A stretch of DNA of 64,000 nt from Verrucomicrobiota bacterium (GTDB lineage Bacteria; Verrucomicrobiota; Verrucomicrobiia; Opitutales; Opitutaceae), in contig JAFEGO010000073.1 of NCBI GenBank assembly GCA_018239845.1, positions 98,994 to 162,993 of the forward strand, in the 5' to 3' direction. The notes under the pieces were generated by a model that saw only the letters and a list, made by a program, of their open reading frames with translations, was not told the DNA's origin and ran no database searches. Positions 26,538 through 33,170 of the stretch are shown here, in pieces. Positions within the stretch are counted from its first letter, which is position 1. The number at the start of each line of letters is the position of its first letter. A program made the translations under genes and the position numbers.

Positions 26538-27935
26538 ATGCTGTTTCCTCTGCTCCCCCGACGACATGCAACGGTTTTTCTGGCCGCCCTGCTGGCGGTG
26601 GCCGGCGGGCCCCGGGCAATGGGGGCTGATCCGGCTCCGGCCAAGATCGTGGCGGACGGCCCGGCGATGTTGCGCACCTGGGAGCCGCCGGCGCTGCCCG
26701 CCGGGATGGCGAAAGACGAGCTCCCGCCGTCGCCGGTTGTGCGCGCCATCATTGATGCGACCGGAAAAGTCACCGCGGCCCGGATACCCGAGCCGGGTGA
26801 GGCCCGGTTTGACGATGCGGCGCTGGCAGCGGTGAAGACCTGGATCTTCGCCCCGGCGCTCGCCGATGGCCAGCCGGTGCCCTGCTGCCTCGACATCGAG
26901 GTGAAGTTTGCCGACCAAAAGGCGCGGAAAAAAGGGCAGCTTCAGATGCCAATGTTCGATCTTTCGCCGCGCACGGCTTCGGCCGAGCCGCTGAATTCAC
27001 CCGCGGGCGACTATCCGGCGGTGCTCACCGAGCGGAAGCTGCCCGGCATCGTGCGGTTCCGTTGCGTGGTGACACCGGAAGGCAGGGCGTTGAACCCCCG
27101 CATCAGGGGTGCTTCGCACGCAGACTTCGTACTCCCGGCACTGGAGGCGTTGAAGCAGTGGACCTTTTCCCCGGCCATGGAGGGTGACCTTGCGGTCCGG
27201 GCCGATATGGAGGCGCAGATGACGTTCGACATCATCGGCAGCGTCCCCAGCCGGGCCGAGCTTCTGGCGACCAACGGACTGACTTCCCCCGATGGTACTG
27301 CGCCGGAGGATACTCCGGGACTACTCACCATGGCGGATCCGGTCCAGCCATTCGACCTCTTGCTCGCGGGCGAGGGTGGCTCGGCCACGGTGGAGTTCAC
27401 CGTCGGCAGCCAGGGCCAGGTGACGGACATCAAGGTGATCGAGGCCACGCAGCCAGCCTATGGCGCAGCCCTCGTCGCCGCCGCCGGTACATGGGAATTC
27501 CAGCCGGCGCTCAAGGACGGCCGGGCGATCAACGTGACGCTGAGGAAGAAGATGGCTTTTCCCGCCCTGCCAAAGGAGACGGCGGAAGGCGCCGCGGGAG
27601 AGGCCCGGCTCATAGCTCTGCTCCGGTCGGGGTCAAACATCGGCTCGGCGCGCGGCCTCGATGGCAAGCTGGAGCCGCTCTATCAGGTCCCCGCTGTTTA
27701 CCCGTCGAGCTTGCGGGGTGCCAGCCGGCCCGCCGGCCGCGCGATGATCGATATTGTGATCGACCGCGACGGCCGCGCCCGCCTGCCGAAAGTCGCCTCG
27801 GCCTCGCAGGAGGAGTTTGGCTGGGCGGCGGCCACGGCGGCGGCCCAGTGGGTCTTCAAGCCCGTTACGCGCGGCGGCCAGCCCGCGGAAGCGAAGGTGC
27901 GCATCCCCTTCGAGTTTGCGGCGCCGGAGGAGTGA
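26538..27935 (+). CDS. Secreted multi-TonB-C-module protein, paralogue 3
   Basis: This 465-residue protein has a signal peptide (MLFPLLPRRHATVFLAALLA, then VAGGPRAMGA) and four TonB-C-like modules. Each has the V-x-A/R-D-x-x-G-x-V strand and a W-x-F-x-P-A strand, for example TWIFAPALADGQPVP, QWTFSPAMEGD and TWEFQPALKDGRAIN; the last is IDRDGRARLPKVASASQEEF and QWVFKPVTRGGQPAEAK. It is more divergent than paralogues 1 and 2, but the last module and the leader are clearly related. The leader contains CCGTATC and ATTGATCCGGAGC, as in the other two. No membrane anchor is present. Function unknown; a periplasmic binding or scaffold role is conjecture. Confidence 0.82.
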   Translation: MLFPLLPRRHATVFLAALLAVAGGPRAMGADPAPAKIVADGPAMLRTWEPPALPAGMAKDELPPSPVVRAIIDATGKVTAARIPEPGEARFDDAALAAVKTWIFAPALADGQPVPCCLDIEVKFADQKARKKGQLQMPMFDLSPRTASAEPLNSPAGDYPAVLTERKLPGIVRFRCVVTPEGRALNPRIRGASHADFVLPALEALKQWTFSPAMEGDLAVRADMEAQMTFDIIGSVPSRAELLATNGLTSPDGTAPEDTPGLLTMADPVQPFDLLLAGEGGSATVEFTVGSQGQVTDIKVIEATQPAYGAALVAAAGTWEFQPALKDGRAINVTLRKKMAFPALPKETAEGAAGEARLIALLRSGSNIGSARGLDGKLEPLYQVPAVYPSSLRGASRPAGRAMIDIVIDRDGRARLPKVASASQEEFGWAAATAAAQWVFKPVTRGGQPAEAKVRIPFEFAAPEE

Positions 27936-27970
27936 GGCGTCGGGTCGGAGTGGCAAAGAGGCTTGACAAT

Positions 27971-27986
27971 AGTTAGAATTCTAACT
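27971..27986. promoter_or_regulatory. Perfect 16-bp palindrome, probable MarR operator
   Basis: AGTTAGAATTCTAACT is a perfect palindrome immediately downstream of a TTGACA hexamer (27963-27968) and 12 nt before the ATG of the MarR gene. MarR proteins bind palindromes of this size, commonly over their own promoters. The location indicates autorepression of the MarR-MFS pair. No good -10 hexamer is seen at 17 nt from TTGACA. Confidence 0.75.
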
Positions 27987-27998
27987 TTCTCGGCCCGC

Positions 27999-28490
27999 AT
28001 GCAATCGGATGCGGACCTGGGCCGGCTTACCAATGCGATCGTCACCACGGGCAACGCCCTGCTGCGTGAGGCGGGCCGCCTCTTCAAGCCCCACGGGATC
28101 ACGGCGGTTCAGTTCAACGTCCTCATGCTGCTGGCTGACGAGGCCGACGGCCTCCGCCCTTCCGCGCTCACCGAGGCCATGGTGGTCGAGGCCTCGAGCA
28201 CGACCTACGTGCTCGACCGCATGGAGGCCCTCGGCTGGCTGAAGCGCGTGGCCGACGAGGCGGACCGCCGCGCGATGCGCATCGTGCTCACCAAGTCCGG
28301 CCGCAACCTGTACGCCCGGGTGGCGCCGCTCTACGTCGCGGCGCTCCGCGGGATGCTCGCCAGCCTCGATCCGAAGACGGTCGCCCCGCTCGCCGACACC
28401 CTCGCGGGCGTGCAGGCCGCCGCACATGATGCCGTGGACCGCGTGCTCACCGCAGCCGCGGCCAAAAAACCGGCGCGCCGCAAAGCTTGA
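27999..28490 (+). CDS. MarR-family transcriptional regulator
   Basis: This is a 163-residue winged-helix regulator. ATG 27999 (MQSDADLGRLTNAIVTTGNA) is chosen over an upstream TTG that would lie in the promoter. The core has FNVLMLLADEADGLRPSALT, a recognition helix in VEASSTTYVLDRMEALGWLK, and the wing DEADRRAMRIVLTKSGRNLY, the classical MarR DRR signature. The gene lies behind a perfect palindrome and is followed after 7 nt by an MFS-type transporter, so it probably represses an exporter operon in response to a small ligand. The C-terminal tail is Ala/Lys-rich (AAAKKPARRKA). Confidence 0.92.
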   Translation: MQSDADLGRLTNAIVTTGNALLREAGRLFKPHGITAVQFNVLMLLADEADGLRPSALTEAMVVEASSTTYVLDRMEALGWLKRVADEADRRAMRIVLTKSGRNLYARVAPLYVAALRGMLASLDPKTVAPLADTLAGVQAAAHDAVDRVLTAAAAKKPARRKA

Positions 28491-28497
28491 TTTCCCC

Positions 28498-29763
28498 ATG
28501 CACCCGACCCCTTCCGCTCCCGCGCCGCGGAATTATCCGCTGCTGCTGACCGGCCAGTTTCTCGGCGCCTTTGGCGACAACTTTCTCCTCGCGGCCATCC
28601 TCGGCCCGCTGACCTATGCGATTAACACGGGCCGCATCACCGAGGCAAAGGTCAATGGCGAGAACGCGCTCTTCGGCCTCGTCTTCACGCTGCCCTTCAT
28701 CGTGCTCGCGCCGCTCGCCGGGTACCTCAACGACCGCATGTCGAAGACCCTCTGGCTCACCGGCGGCAACGTGCTCAAACTCCTCGGCACGTTCACCGGC
28801 CTCGCCGCCGTGTACGCCTATCCCGGCGACGCCAGCCACACGCTCCAGGTCATCGGCTACACCATCGTGGGGTTCGGCGCCTGCATCTACTCGCCGGCGA
28901 AGTACGGCATTTTACCCGAGATCCTGCCGCGCGAGCGCCTGGTGAAGGCCAACGGCACCGTGGAGATGCTCACGCTGGTCGCCATCGTCGGCGGCTTGGC
29001 GGGCGGTGGTATTTTATATGACAATACACTTTCGCTGCCCCTTTGCTACACGGTGAGTGCGGGGCTCTACCTCGCCGCGCTCGTCTGCAACGCCGCCATG
29101 ACGCGCACGCCCGGCAACACCTCCGCCCACTTTGGCCGGAGTGTGCGGGAGTTCGCCGCGACGTTCGTCGCCATCGTGCGCAGCCCGCGGCTCGGGCGCA
29201 TCCTGCTCGGTTCGGCGCTCTTCTGGTTCGCCGGCTCGACGCTCAAGACGGCGCTCCAAGGCTGGGGCCTGATGGTCTACACCGAGGCGGGTGTCACAAA
29301 TGTCACCAACCTCAAGCTCGTGCTGCTGAAGCTCGGACTGGTCGCCGGCATCGTGGCCGGCTCAGTGCTCGCCGGCCAGCTGCACAAGATCGGCGACCTC
29401 TCCTGGGCGCGGCGCTACGGCACGTTCATGGCGGCGGGCTTCCTCGGCCTCGGCCTGCTTGGCGGGCACCACGGCCTTACGCTCGTCGTGCTCGTGCTCA
29501 TCCTGACGGGTGCGGCCGCCGGCCTGCTCATCGTGCCGGTCAACGCCGCGCTGCAATCCGAGAGCGACCCGACGACGGTGGGCAAGACGGTGGCCATCCA
29601 GAATTTCGCCGACTGCATCGGCATCGCGGTCGGCGCCGCCTTCCTCGGCTTCCTCACGAAGCAAGGCCTCAACCCGCACCAAAGCCTGATGGTCCTCGGC
29701 GGCATCGTCGCCGCGATCACCCTCGCCCTGCGCGTCGTGGGCTTCGACCAGCGCAAGGCGTGA
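28498..29763 (+). CDS. MFS transporter, LplT-like
   Basis: This 421-residue, 12-helix transporter starts at ATG 28498, 7 nt after the MarR stop. The N-terminus TGQFLGAFGDNFLLAAILGP and the loop LAGYLNDRMSKTLW resemble LplT (lysophospholipid transporter) and related MFS proteins, as does YSPAKYGILPEILPRERLVK. LplT normally works with the Aas acyltransferase, but here there is no aas gene beside it; the partner is a MarR regulator. A drug or lipid exporter under MarR control is therefore equally likely. The ORF as extended upstream to 28426 overlaps the MarR gene and is not used. Confidence 0.85.
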   Translation: MHPTPSAPAPRNYPLLLTGQFLGAFGDNFLLAAILGPLTYAINTGRITEAKVNGENALFGLVFTLPFIVLAPLAGYLNDRMSKTLWLTGGNVLKLLGTFTGLAAVYAYPGDASHTLQVIGYTIVGFGACIYSPAKYGILPEILPRERLVKANGTVEMLTLVAIVGGLAGGGILYDNTLSLPLCYTVSAGLYLAALVCNAAMTRTPGNTSAHFGRSVREFAATFVAIVRSPRLGRILLGSALFWFAGSTLKTALQGWGLMVYTEAGVTNVTNLKLVLLKLGLVAGIVAGSVLAGQLHKIGDLSWARRYGTFMAAGFLGLGLLGGHHGLTLVVLVLILTGAAAGLLIVPVNAALQSESDPTTVGKTVAIQNFADCIGIAVGAAFLGFLTKQGLNPHQSLMVLGGIVAAITLALRVVGFDQRKA

Positions 29764-29769
29764 CAGCAG

Positions 29770-30762
29770 TTAGACGACGAGGATGCCTTTGCGCTCGGCG
29801 ACGCTGATCTCGACTTTAGCCCCCGAGTTGAACTCGAGGAAGTCCGCCTCGATGCCGTCGCTGAAGATGACGCCACGTTCCGGCATGTGGGACTCGATCC
29901 GCAGGGGATGATCCGGCGAGACGCGGCCGAAGACCAGGCTCACCCCCGTGGTCTTGCTCGGGAACGGTTCGCGTACCGTGAAGAAGAGATGGCCCGCATC
30001 CCACGGAAACCGGATTTTCTTACCTTTCGGGGTACCTTCCTCTTTGCCGTTCAGGAAGGTCCGCTGGCCATCCGAGGTCGTGAAGGTGAACTTGGCGTTC
30101 AAGGCCGAGGTGACACCCCGGGCGCCGGCCACGAGACTGCTGAACCAGCCGGTCGAGCCCAGGCCGGTCGAAACGATGATGCCGCTCGATGAGTGGCGTT
30201 CCGAGTCGCCGCCGTGGTTGATGGTGTAGCGGGCCGATCCATGGGACTTGGGCCCGATGAAGAGATCATTTACCGCATGGATGGTCTGGCCGTTGTTCAA
30301 AGCGGCCAGCGCCATTGTGACGGACTTCGTCGGGCGGGCCCGGCGAAACACCTCGGGGATGATTTTCGCGAGGTCCTTCACCAGAAAAGGCAGGAGCTGG
30401 CCGTCGTACCGGTGCGGATCCGGATTCACGCCGACGAGCGGCTGCCCGTTCAGGTATTTCAGGGTGTTGGCGACGAGACCGTCCTGACCCACGGCGACCG
30501 CGATGTCGTCCGGCCCGAAGATGAAATTCGGGACGAAGCTGCGATGAACCACCTGCACCCGGCCCAATAGGCCGAGCTGCTGCTGGGCCTCGGACACGGC
30601 CTGCCGGTAGGCCGTGTCCTCCTGCTCGTAGTCGGCGAAGTTACCGCCGAGCTGCTCCACGTAAAACCGCGCCTGGCTCACCGTGTTGAAACGCGCCTTG
30701 AGTTCCTCAAGGCGCGTCTCGCGCACGACCAGCACGATCTTGTTCTCGGTGAGCCGTTCCAC
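29770..30762 (-). CDS. NAD kinase-like protein with altered GGDGT motif
   Basis: This 330-residue protein has the ATP-NAD kinase fold. The diagnostic GGDGT is replaced by G-Q-D-G-L (residues 92-96, catalytic Asp94 kept). The second motif is AVNDLFIG (Asn165/Asp166) and the glycine-rich motif is STGLGSTGWFSS (198-209). The N-terminal 80 residues are not typical of NadK. It starts 1 nt after the stop of the SPFH gene (30764), so both belong to one operon headed by a Nudix-type regulator. That context points to nucleotide-cofactor metabolism. It could phosphorylate NAD or another nucleotide/lipid, or have lost activity; the motif change leaves this open. Confidence 0.82.
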   Translation of the reverse strand: MERLTENKIVLVVRETRLEELKARFNTVSQARFYVEQLGGNFADYEQEDTAYRQAVSEAQQQLGLLGRVQVVHRSFVPNFIFGPDDIAVAVGQDGLVANTLKYLNGQPLVGVNPDPHRYDGQLLPFLVKDLAKIIPEVFRRARPTKSVTMALAALNNGQTIHAVNDLFIGPKSHGSARYTINHGGDSERHSSSGIIVSTGLGSTGWFSSLVAGARGVTSALNAKFTFTTSDGQRTFLNGKEEGTPKGKKIRFPWDAGHLFFTVREPFPSKTTGVSLVFGRVSPDHPLRIESHMPERGVIFSDGIEADFLEFNSGAKVEISVAERKGILVV

Positions 30763-30763
30763 G

Positions 30764-31783
30764 TCAGGCCTCCTTCTTGCCCATCAGCTCGCGGAGCAGA
30801 TCGGGCGAGATGTTAAGCTGACCGATCTTGTCGGCCTTGCCCGCGATCTCCTGGAAGGCCACGGCGATAAGCTGCTCCGGCTTCATCCCCGCGTTGGCGA
30901 GGGCGGTGAGGATGCGCGAGTCGCCGGTGCCGAGGGCCTTCATCGTGGCCTCGATGCCGTAGGCGCGCGCGTCCGCCTCGGCGCGGGTGTTCTGCGCGGT
31001 CAGGGTGACCAGTTCCTTTTTCTTCTGCTCGAGGGTTACGCTGGCGGCCATCTCCGCCTCACGCAGCAGGCGCTGCTTTTCCTGGATCGCGCGTTCGGCG
31101 TCCATTTTCGTTTCACGGATTTGGCGCTTCTTCAGCTCGACGGCATTCTCCGTGTTGAGCTCGTTCTCCTTGATTGCGCGCTCGGTTTCGACAGCGGCGT
31201 TGCGTCGGCGAAAAATCGCCTCGTCGGCTTCCTTGAGGAGCTGTTCGCGGGTCTCGGCCTCGAGGGCGCGGGCCGTCTCCGGCGCCGGCTTGATGGCGAG
31301 GATCGAAAAGCCGAGGATTTCCAAGCCCAGCGCGCGGACTTCCGGCGAGTCCACGAGCTTGGGGCGCAAGGTTTCGACCAGGACGTCCGACTCACGCACC
31401 GCCTGGCGCAGGGGCAGTCGTTGGATCTGAGCGCGGGCCTGCACATTCACGATGTTGATCAGGCGCTGCGGCAGCTTGTCCGGATCGTCCGAGGCGTAGG
31501 CCTGGCCGTTGGGGAGGAGCGTGAAGTTCATCAGCTCGGCGAGTTTCTTCGGTTCGGCGACCCGATAGGTGATCTGGCCCTGGATCGTCACCAACTGAAA
31601 ATCAGAGGTCGTTTCCTCGAAGATGAAGGGGACCTCGGTGCTCGCGGTGGGAATGGTCACGAGCGAAGTGGTCGGTCCGTAGTAGAAAAACGCCTGGCCG
31701 GTGCCCTCGCGGACGATGCGGCCCTTGGCGTACTGCAGGAGGTAGGTGGTCGGGGGGACCTTGATGTAGCGGATGCCTAGCAT
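30764..31783 (-). CDS. SPFH/band-7 domain protein
   Basis: This is a 339-residue SPFH (stomatin/prohibitin/flotillin) family protein. Residues about 10-190 form the SPFH domain (FIFEETTSDFQLVTIQGQIT and YRVAEPKKLAELMNF). Residues 190-270 are a long charged coiled coil (KKRQIRETKMDAERAIQEKQ), and the C-terminal part has a flotillin-like Ala/Glu-rich end. No transmembrane helix or signal peptide is evident at the N-terminus (MLGIRYIKVPPTTYLLQYAK), unlike most membrane-anchored SPFH proteins, so it may be cytoplasmic or peripherally bound. It sits between the Nudix regulator gene (35 nt upstream) and the NAD-kinase-like gene (1 nt downstream). A scaffold for the kinase-like partner is inference. 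Confidence 0.88.
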   Translation of the reverse strand: MLGIRYIKVPPTTYLLQYAKGRIVREGTGQAFFYYGPTTSLVTIPTASTEVPFIFEETTSDFQLVTIQGQITYRVAEPKKLAELMNFTLLPNGQAYASDDPDKLPQRLINIVNVQARAQIQRLPLRQAVRESDVLVETLRPKLVDSPEVRALGLEILGFSILAIKPAPETARALEAETREQLLKEADEAIFRRRNAAVETERAIKENELNTENAVELKKRQIRETKMDAERAIQEKQRLLREAEMAASVTLEQKKKELVTLTAQNTRAEADARAYGIEATMKALGTGDSRILTALANAGMKPEQLIAVAFQEIAGKADKIGQLNISPDLLRELMGKKEA

Positions 31784-31818
31784 GGTGGTGTGGGTTGGAG
31801 GTTGGACGGGAGGGAAAA

Positions 31819-32508
31819 TCAGAGTTCGAAATTGAAGCCGCGTTTCTTGAGCTGCTCGTAGCGGGCGCGGTTGAAGCGGTAGTATTGTGCGGCGCGGTGG
31901 GCGACGTCCTGCTGGTACTCGTCGAGCGCGTCGAGCAGCTCTGTGCCGAGGATTTTTTTGCGGAAGTTGCGCTTGTCGACGGGCTGCTCGAGCACAGCCT
32001 CATAGAGGCGTTGTAATTCGCCGAGGGTGAATTTTTCCGGCAGCAGCTCGAAGCCGATGGGTTCGTAGCGCACCTTCGCCTTCAGCCGCTTGAGAGCGAC
32101 CTCGACGATCTTTTCGTGATCGAAGGCGAGCTTGGGCAATTCGGCCACGGGAAACCAAGCCACATCCACGGCATCGCTCGCCGCCCGGAGGTTGTGGTCC
32201 GCGAGCTTCACCAGCGCATAGTGGGCGACGCTGATGACCCGCTCGCGCGGATCGCGCCCGGGTTCGCCAAACGTGTAAAGCTGCTCCAGATACAGGCGGG
32301 TGAGGCCGGTCTCCTCGATGAGCTCGCGACGGGCCGCCTGCTCGAGGCTTTCCTCCGGCTGGACGAAGCCGCCGGGAAGCGCCCACCTGCCCTTGAATGG
32401 CTCCACGTCGCGCTGGATCAACAGCAGCTTTAGGTCGGCTTCGTCCAAGCCAAAGACCACGCAGTCGACGGTCACAGCCGGGTGGGGATGTTTGTAAGTG
32501 TAGCTCAT
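31819..32508 (-). CDS. NrtR-like Nudix transcriptional regulator
   Basis: This 229-residue protein combines an N-terminal Nudix domain with a C-terminal winged helix, the architecture of NrtR-family regulators. The Nudix box is intact: [20 protein letters not shown] then TGL (G-x5-E-x7-REL-x-EE-x-G-L). The C-terminal part shows [20 protein letters not shown] and DKRNFRKKI, typical of the NrtR DNA-binding domain. NrtR proteins repress NAD-biosynthesis genes and respond to ADP-ribose; related Nudix regulators control sugar pathways. An NAD-kinase-like gene in the same operon supports the NAD branch. Two palindromic sites lie 20-71 nt upstream of the ATG, so autoregulation is likely. Confidence 0.88.
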   Translation of the reverse strand: MSYTYKHPHPAVTVDCVVFGLDEADLKLLLIQRDVEPFKGRWALPGGFVQPEESLEQAARRELIEETGLTRLYLEQLYTFGEPGRDPRERVISVAHYALVKLADHNLRAASDAVDVAWFPVAELPKLAFDHEKIVEVALKRLKAKVRYEPIGFELLPEKFTLGELQRLYEAVLEQPVDKRNFRKKILGTELLDALDEYQQDVAHRAAQYYRFNRARYEQLKKRGFNFEL

Positions 32509-32527
32509 GGCGTTTGTCCGTGCAAAG

Positions 32528-32546
32528 TAGTGTTAAATTAACACTA
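32528..32546. promoter_or_regulatory. Palindromic operator O1 upstream of the Nudix regulator
   Basis: TAGTGTTAAATTAACACTA is a perfect 9-1-9 palindrome located 20 nt upstream of the regulator's ATG (32508, minus strand). It is AT-rich against a GC-rich background. With the related site at 32561-32579, centre-to-centre distance is 33 bp, about three helical turns, which suits cooperative binding on one face of the DNA. Confidence 0.75.
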
Positions 32547-32560
32547 AGGGTCAAGCATTA

Positions 32561-32579
32561 AAGTGTAATTTAAACACTA
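32561..32579. promoter_or_regulatory. Palindromic operator O2 upstream of the Nudix regulator
   Basis: AAGTGTAATTTAAACACTA shares the GTGT / ACACTA ends and AT-rich core of the site at 32528-32546, but the inner arms are imperfect. It is the second, probably weaker, site of a tandem operator for the Nudix-type regulator. Confidence 0.6.
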
Positions 32580-32634
32580 ACTAAGCGCTCCCTTGACCTA
32601 ACCGGCCCATGCGTCGAAAACAGGCGCACTGCGC

Positions 32635-32710
32635 GGGCCTATAGCTCAATGGTCAGAGCAGGGGACTCATAATCCCTTGGTTCTGGGTTCGAATCCCAGT
32701 GGGCCCACCA
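32635..32710 (+). tRNA. tRNA with anticodon CAT, probably tRNA-Ile2 (k2C-modified)
   Basis: The 76-nt sequence folds as a complete cloverleaf: acceptor stem GGGCCTA/TGGGCCC, D-arm GCTC/GAGC, anticodon stem GGGGA/TCCCT with loop CTCATAA, and T-arm CTGGG-TTCGAAT-CCCAG. An encoded CCA is present at 32708-32710. The anticodon CAT fits Met or the minor Ile tRNA. The surrounding AGCAGG-GACTCATAATC-CTTGG pattern matches bacterial Ile2 tRNAs, read as AUA-specific after lysidine modification by TilS. The lack of three G:C pairs next to the loop argues against initiator Met. Confidence 0.93.
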
Positions 32711-33019
32711 GTCTAGAAACGAGCTTCGCGCAAATCTGTGCTCCGTGCCCTTCTCACACTTTTCTCACACATTTGCCCTCCGTCTGCGCCGGAACTCCGG
32801 AATTATCTCTGCTGAAACAGGCTATTATATCGAAGGAGAAACCGATTGGCTGCTGTTGGCAGATTTGTTCTCGAGTAACGCAGACAATCAAATCCAAACC
32901 GGCGAACCGGTTAGTCAACCGAGCGAAACGTCAAAAACTAAAAAGATGGAGCGGCGGTCTAAACTACAGACACCGCGCCCAGCTATTCTTGGAGTCTTCC
33001 AAACTTCGCTGATAGTGAT
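32711..33019. other. Low-GC region 3' of the tRNA, no recognisable gene
   Basis: About 310 nt between the tRNA CCA end and the first 40-bp element. Base composition is visibly more AT-rich than the neighbours. Overlapping ORFs on the + strand (to 33012 and 33029) encode no recognised family. The 3' flank of a tRNA is a common integration site, and the catabolic island begins here, so this may be the scar of an integrative element. However, no integrase motif and no direct repeat of the tRNA 3' end were found in the window. Confidence 0.4.
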
Positions 33020-33059
33020 GAGTCAATAGTCGCAGCAATTGAGCCCCTAAGCGTAGCGG
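33020..33059 (+). promoter_or_regulatory. 40-bp tandem-half-site element, copy a
   Basis: Half-site 1 is GAGTCAATAGTCGCAG (33020-33035) and half-site 2 is GAGCCCCTAAGCGTAG (33041-33056), followed by CGG. They match each other at 10 of 16 positions at a 21-bp period. The element ends 111 nt before the presumed ATG of the clan GH-A glycosidase gene. Confidence 0.75.
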
Positions 33060-33170
33060 CGGAAGGTGGAAACTGGTTTAGTGGTCACACCGCGCACATG
33101 TCGTGTCGCGAGTCCCCCCCAACCTCCGTCCGGTAGATGCGGACGGAACCCAGACAAGGACGACCTCATC

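Noticed and set aside
32677..33029. Overlapping ORFs (111 and 94 aa) after the tRNA as real genes
   Set aside because: One starts inside the tRNA, neither shows a recognisable family or start signal, and the composition differs from real genes in the window.
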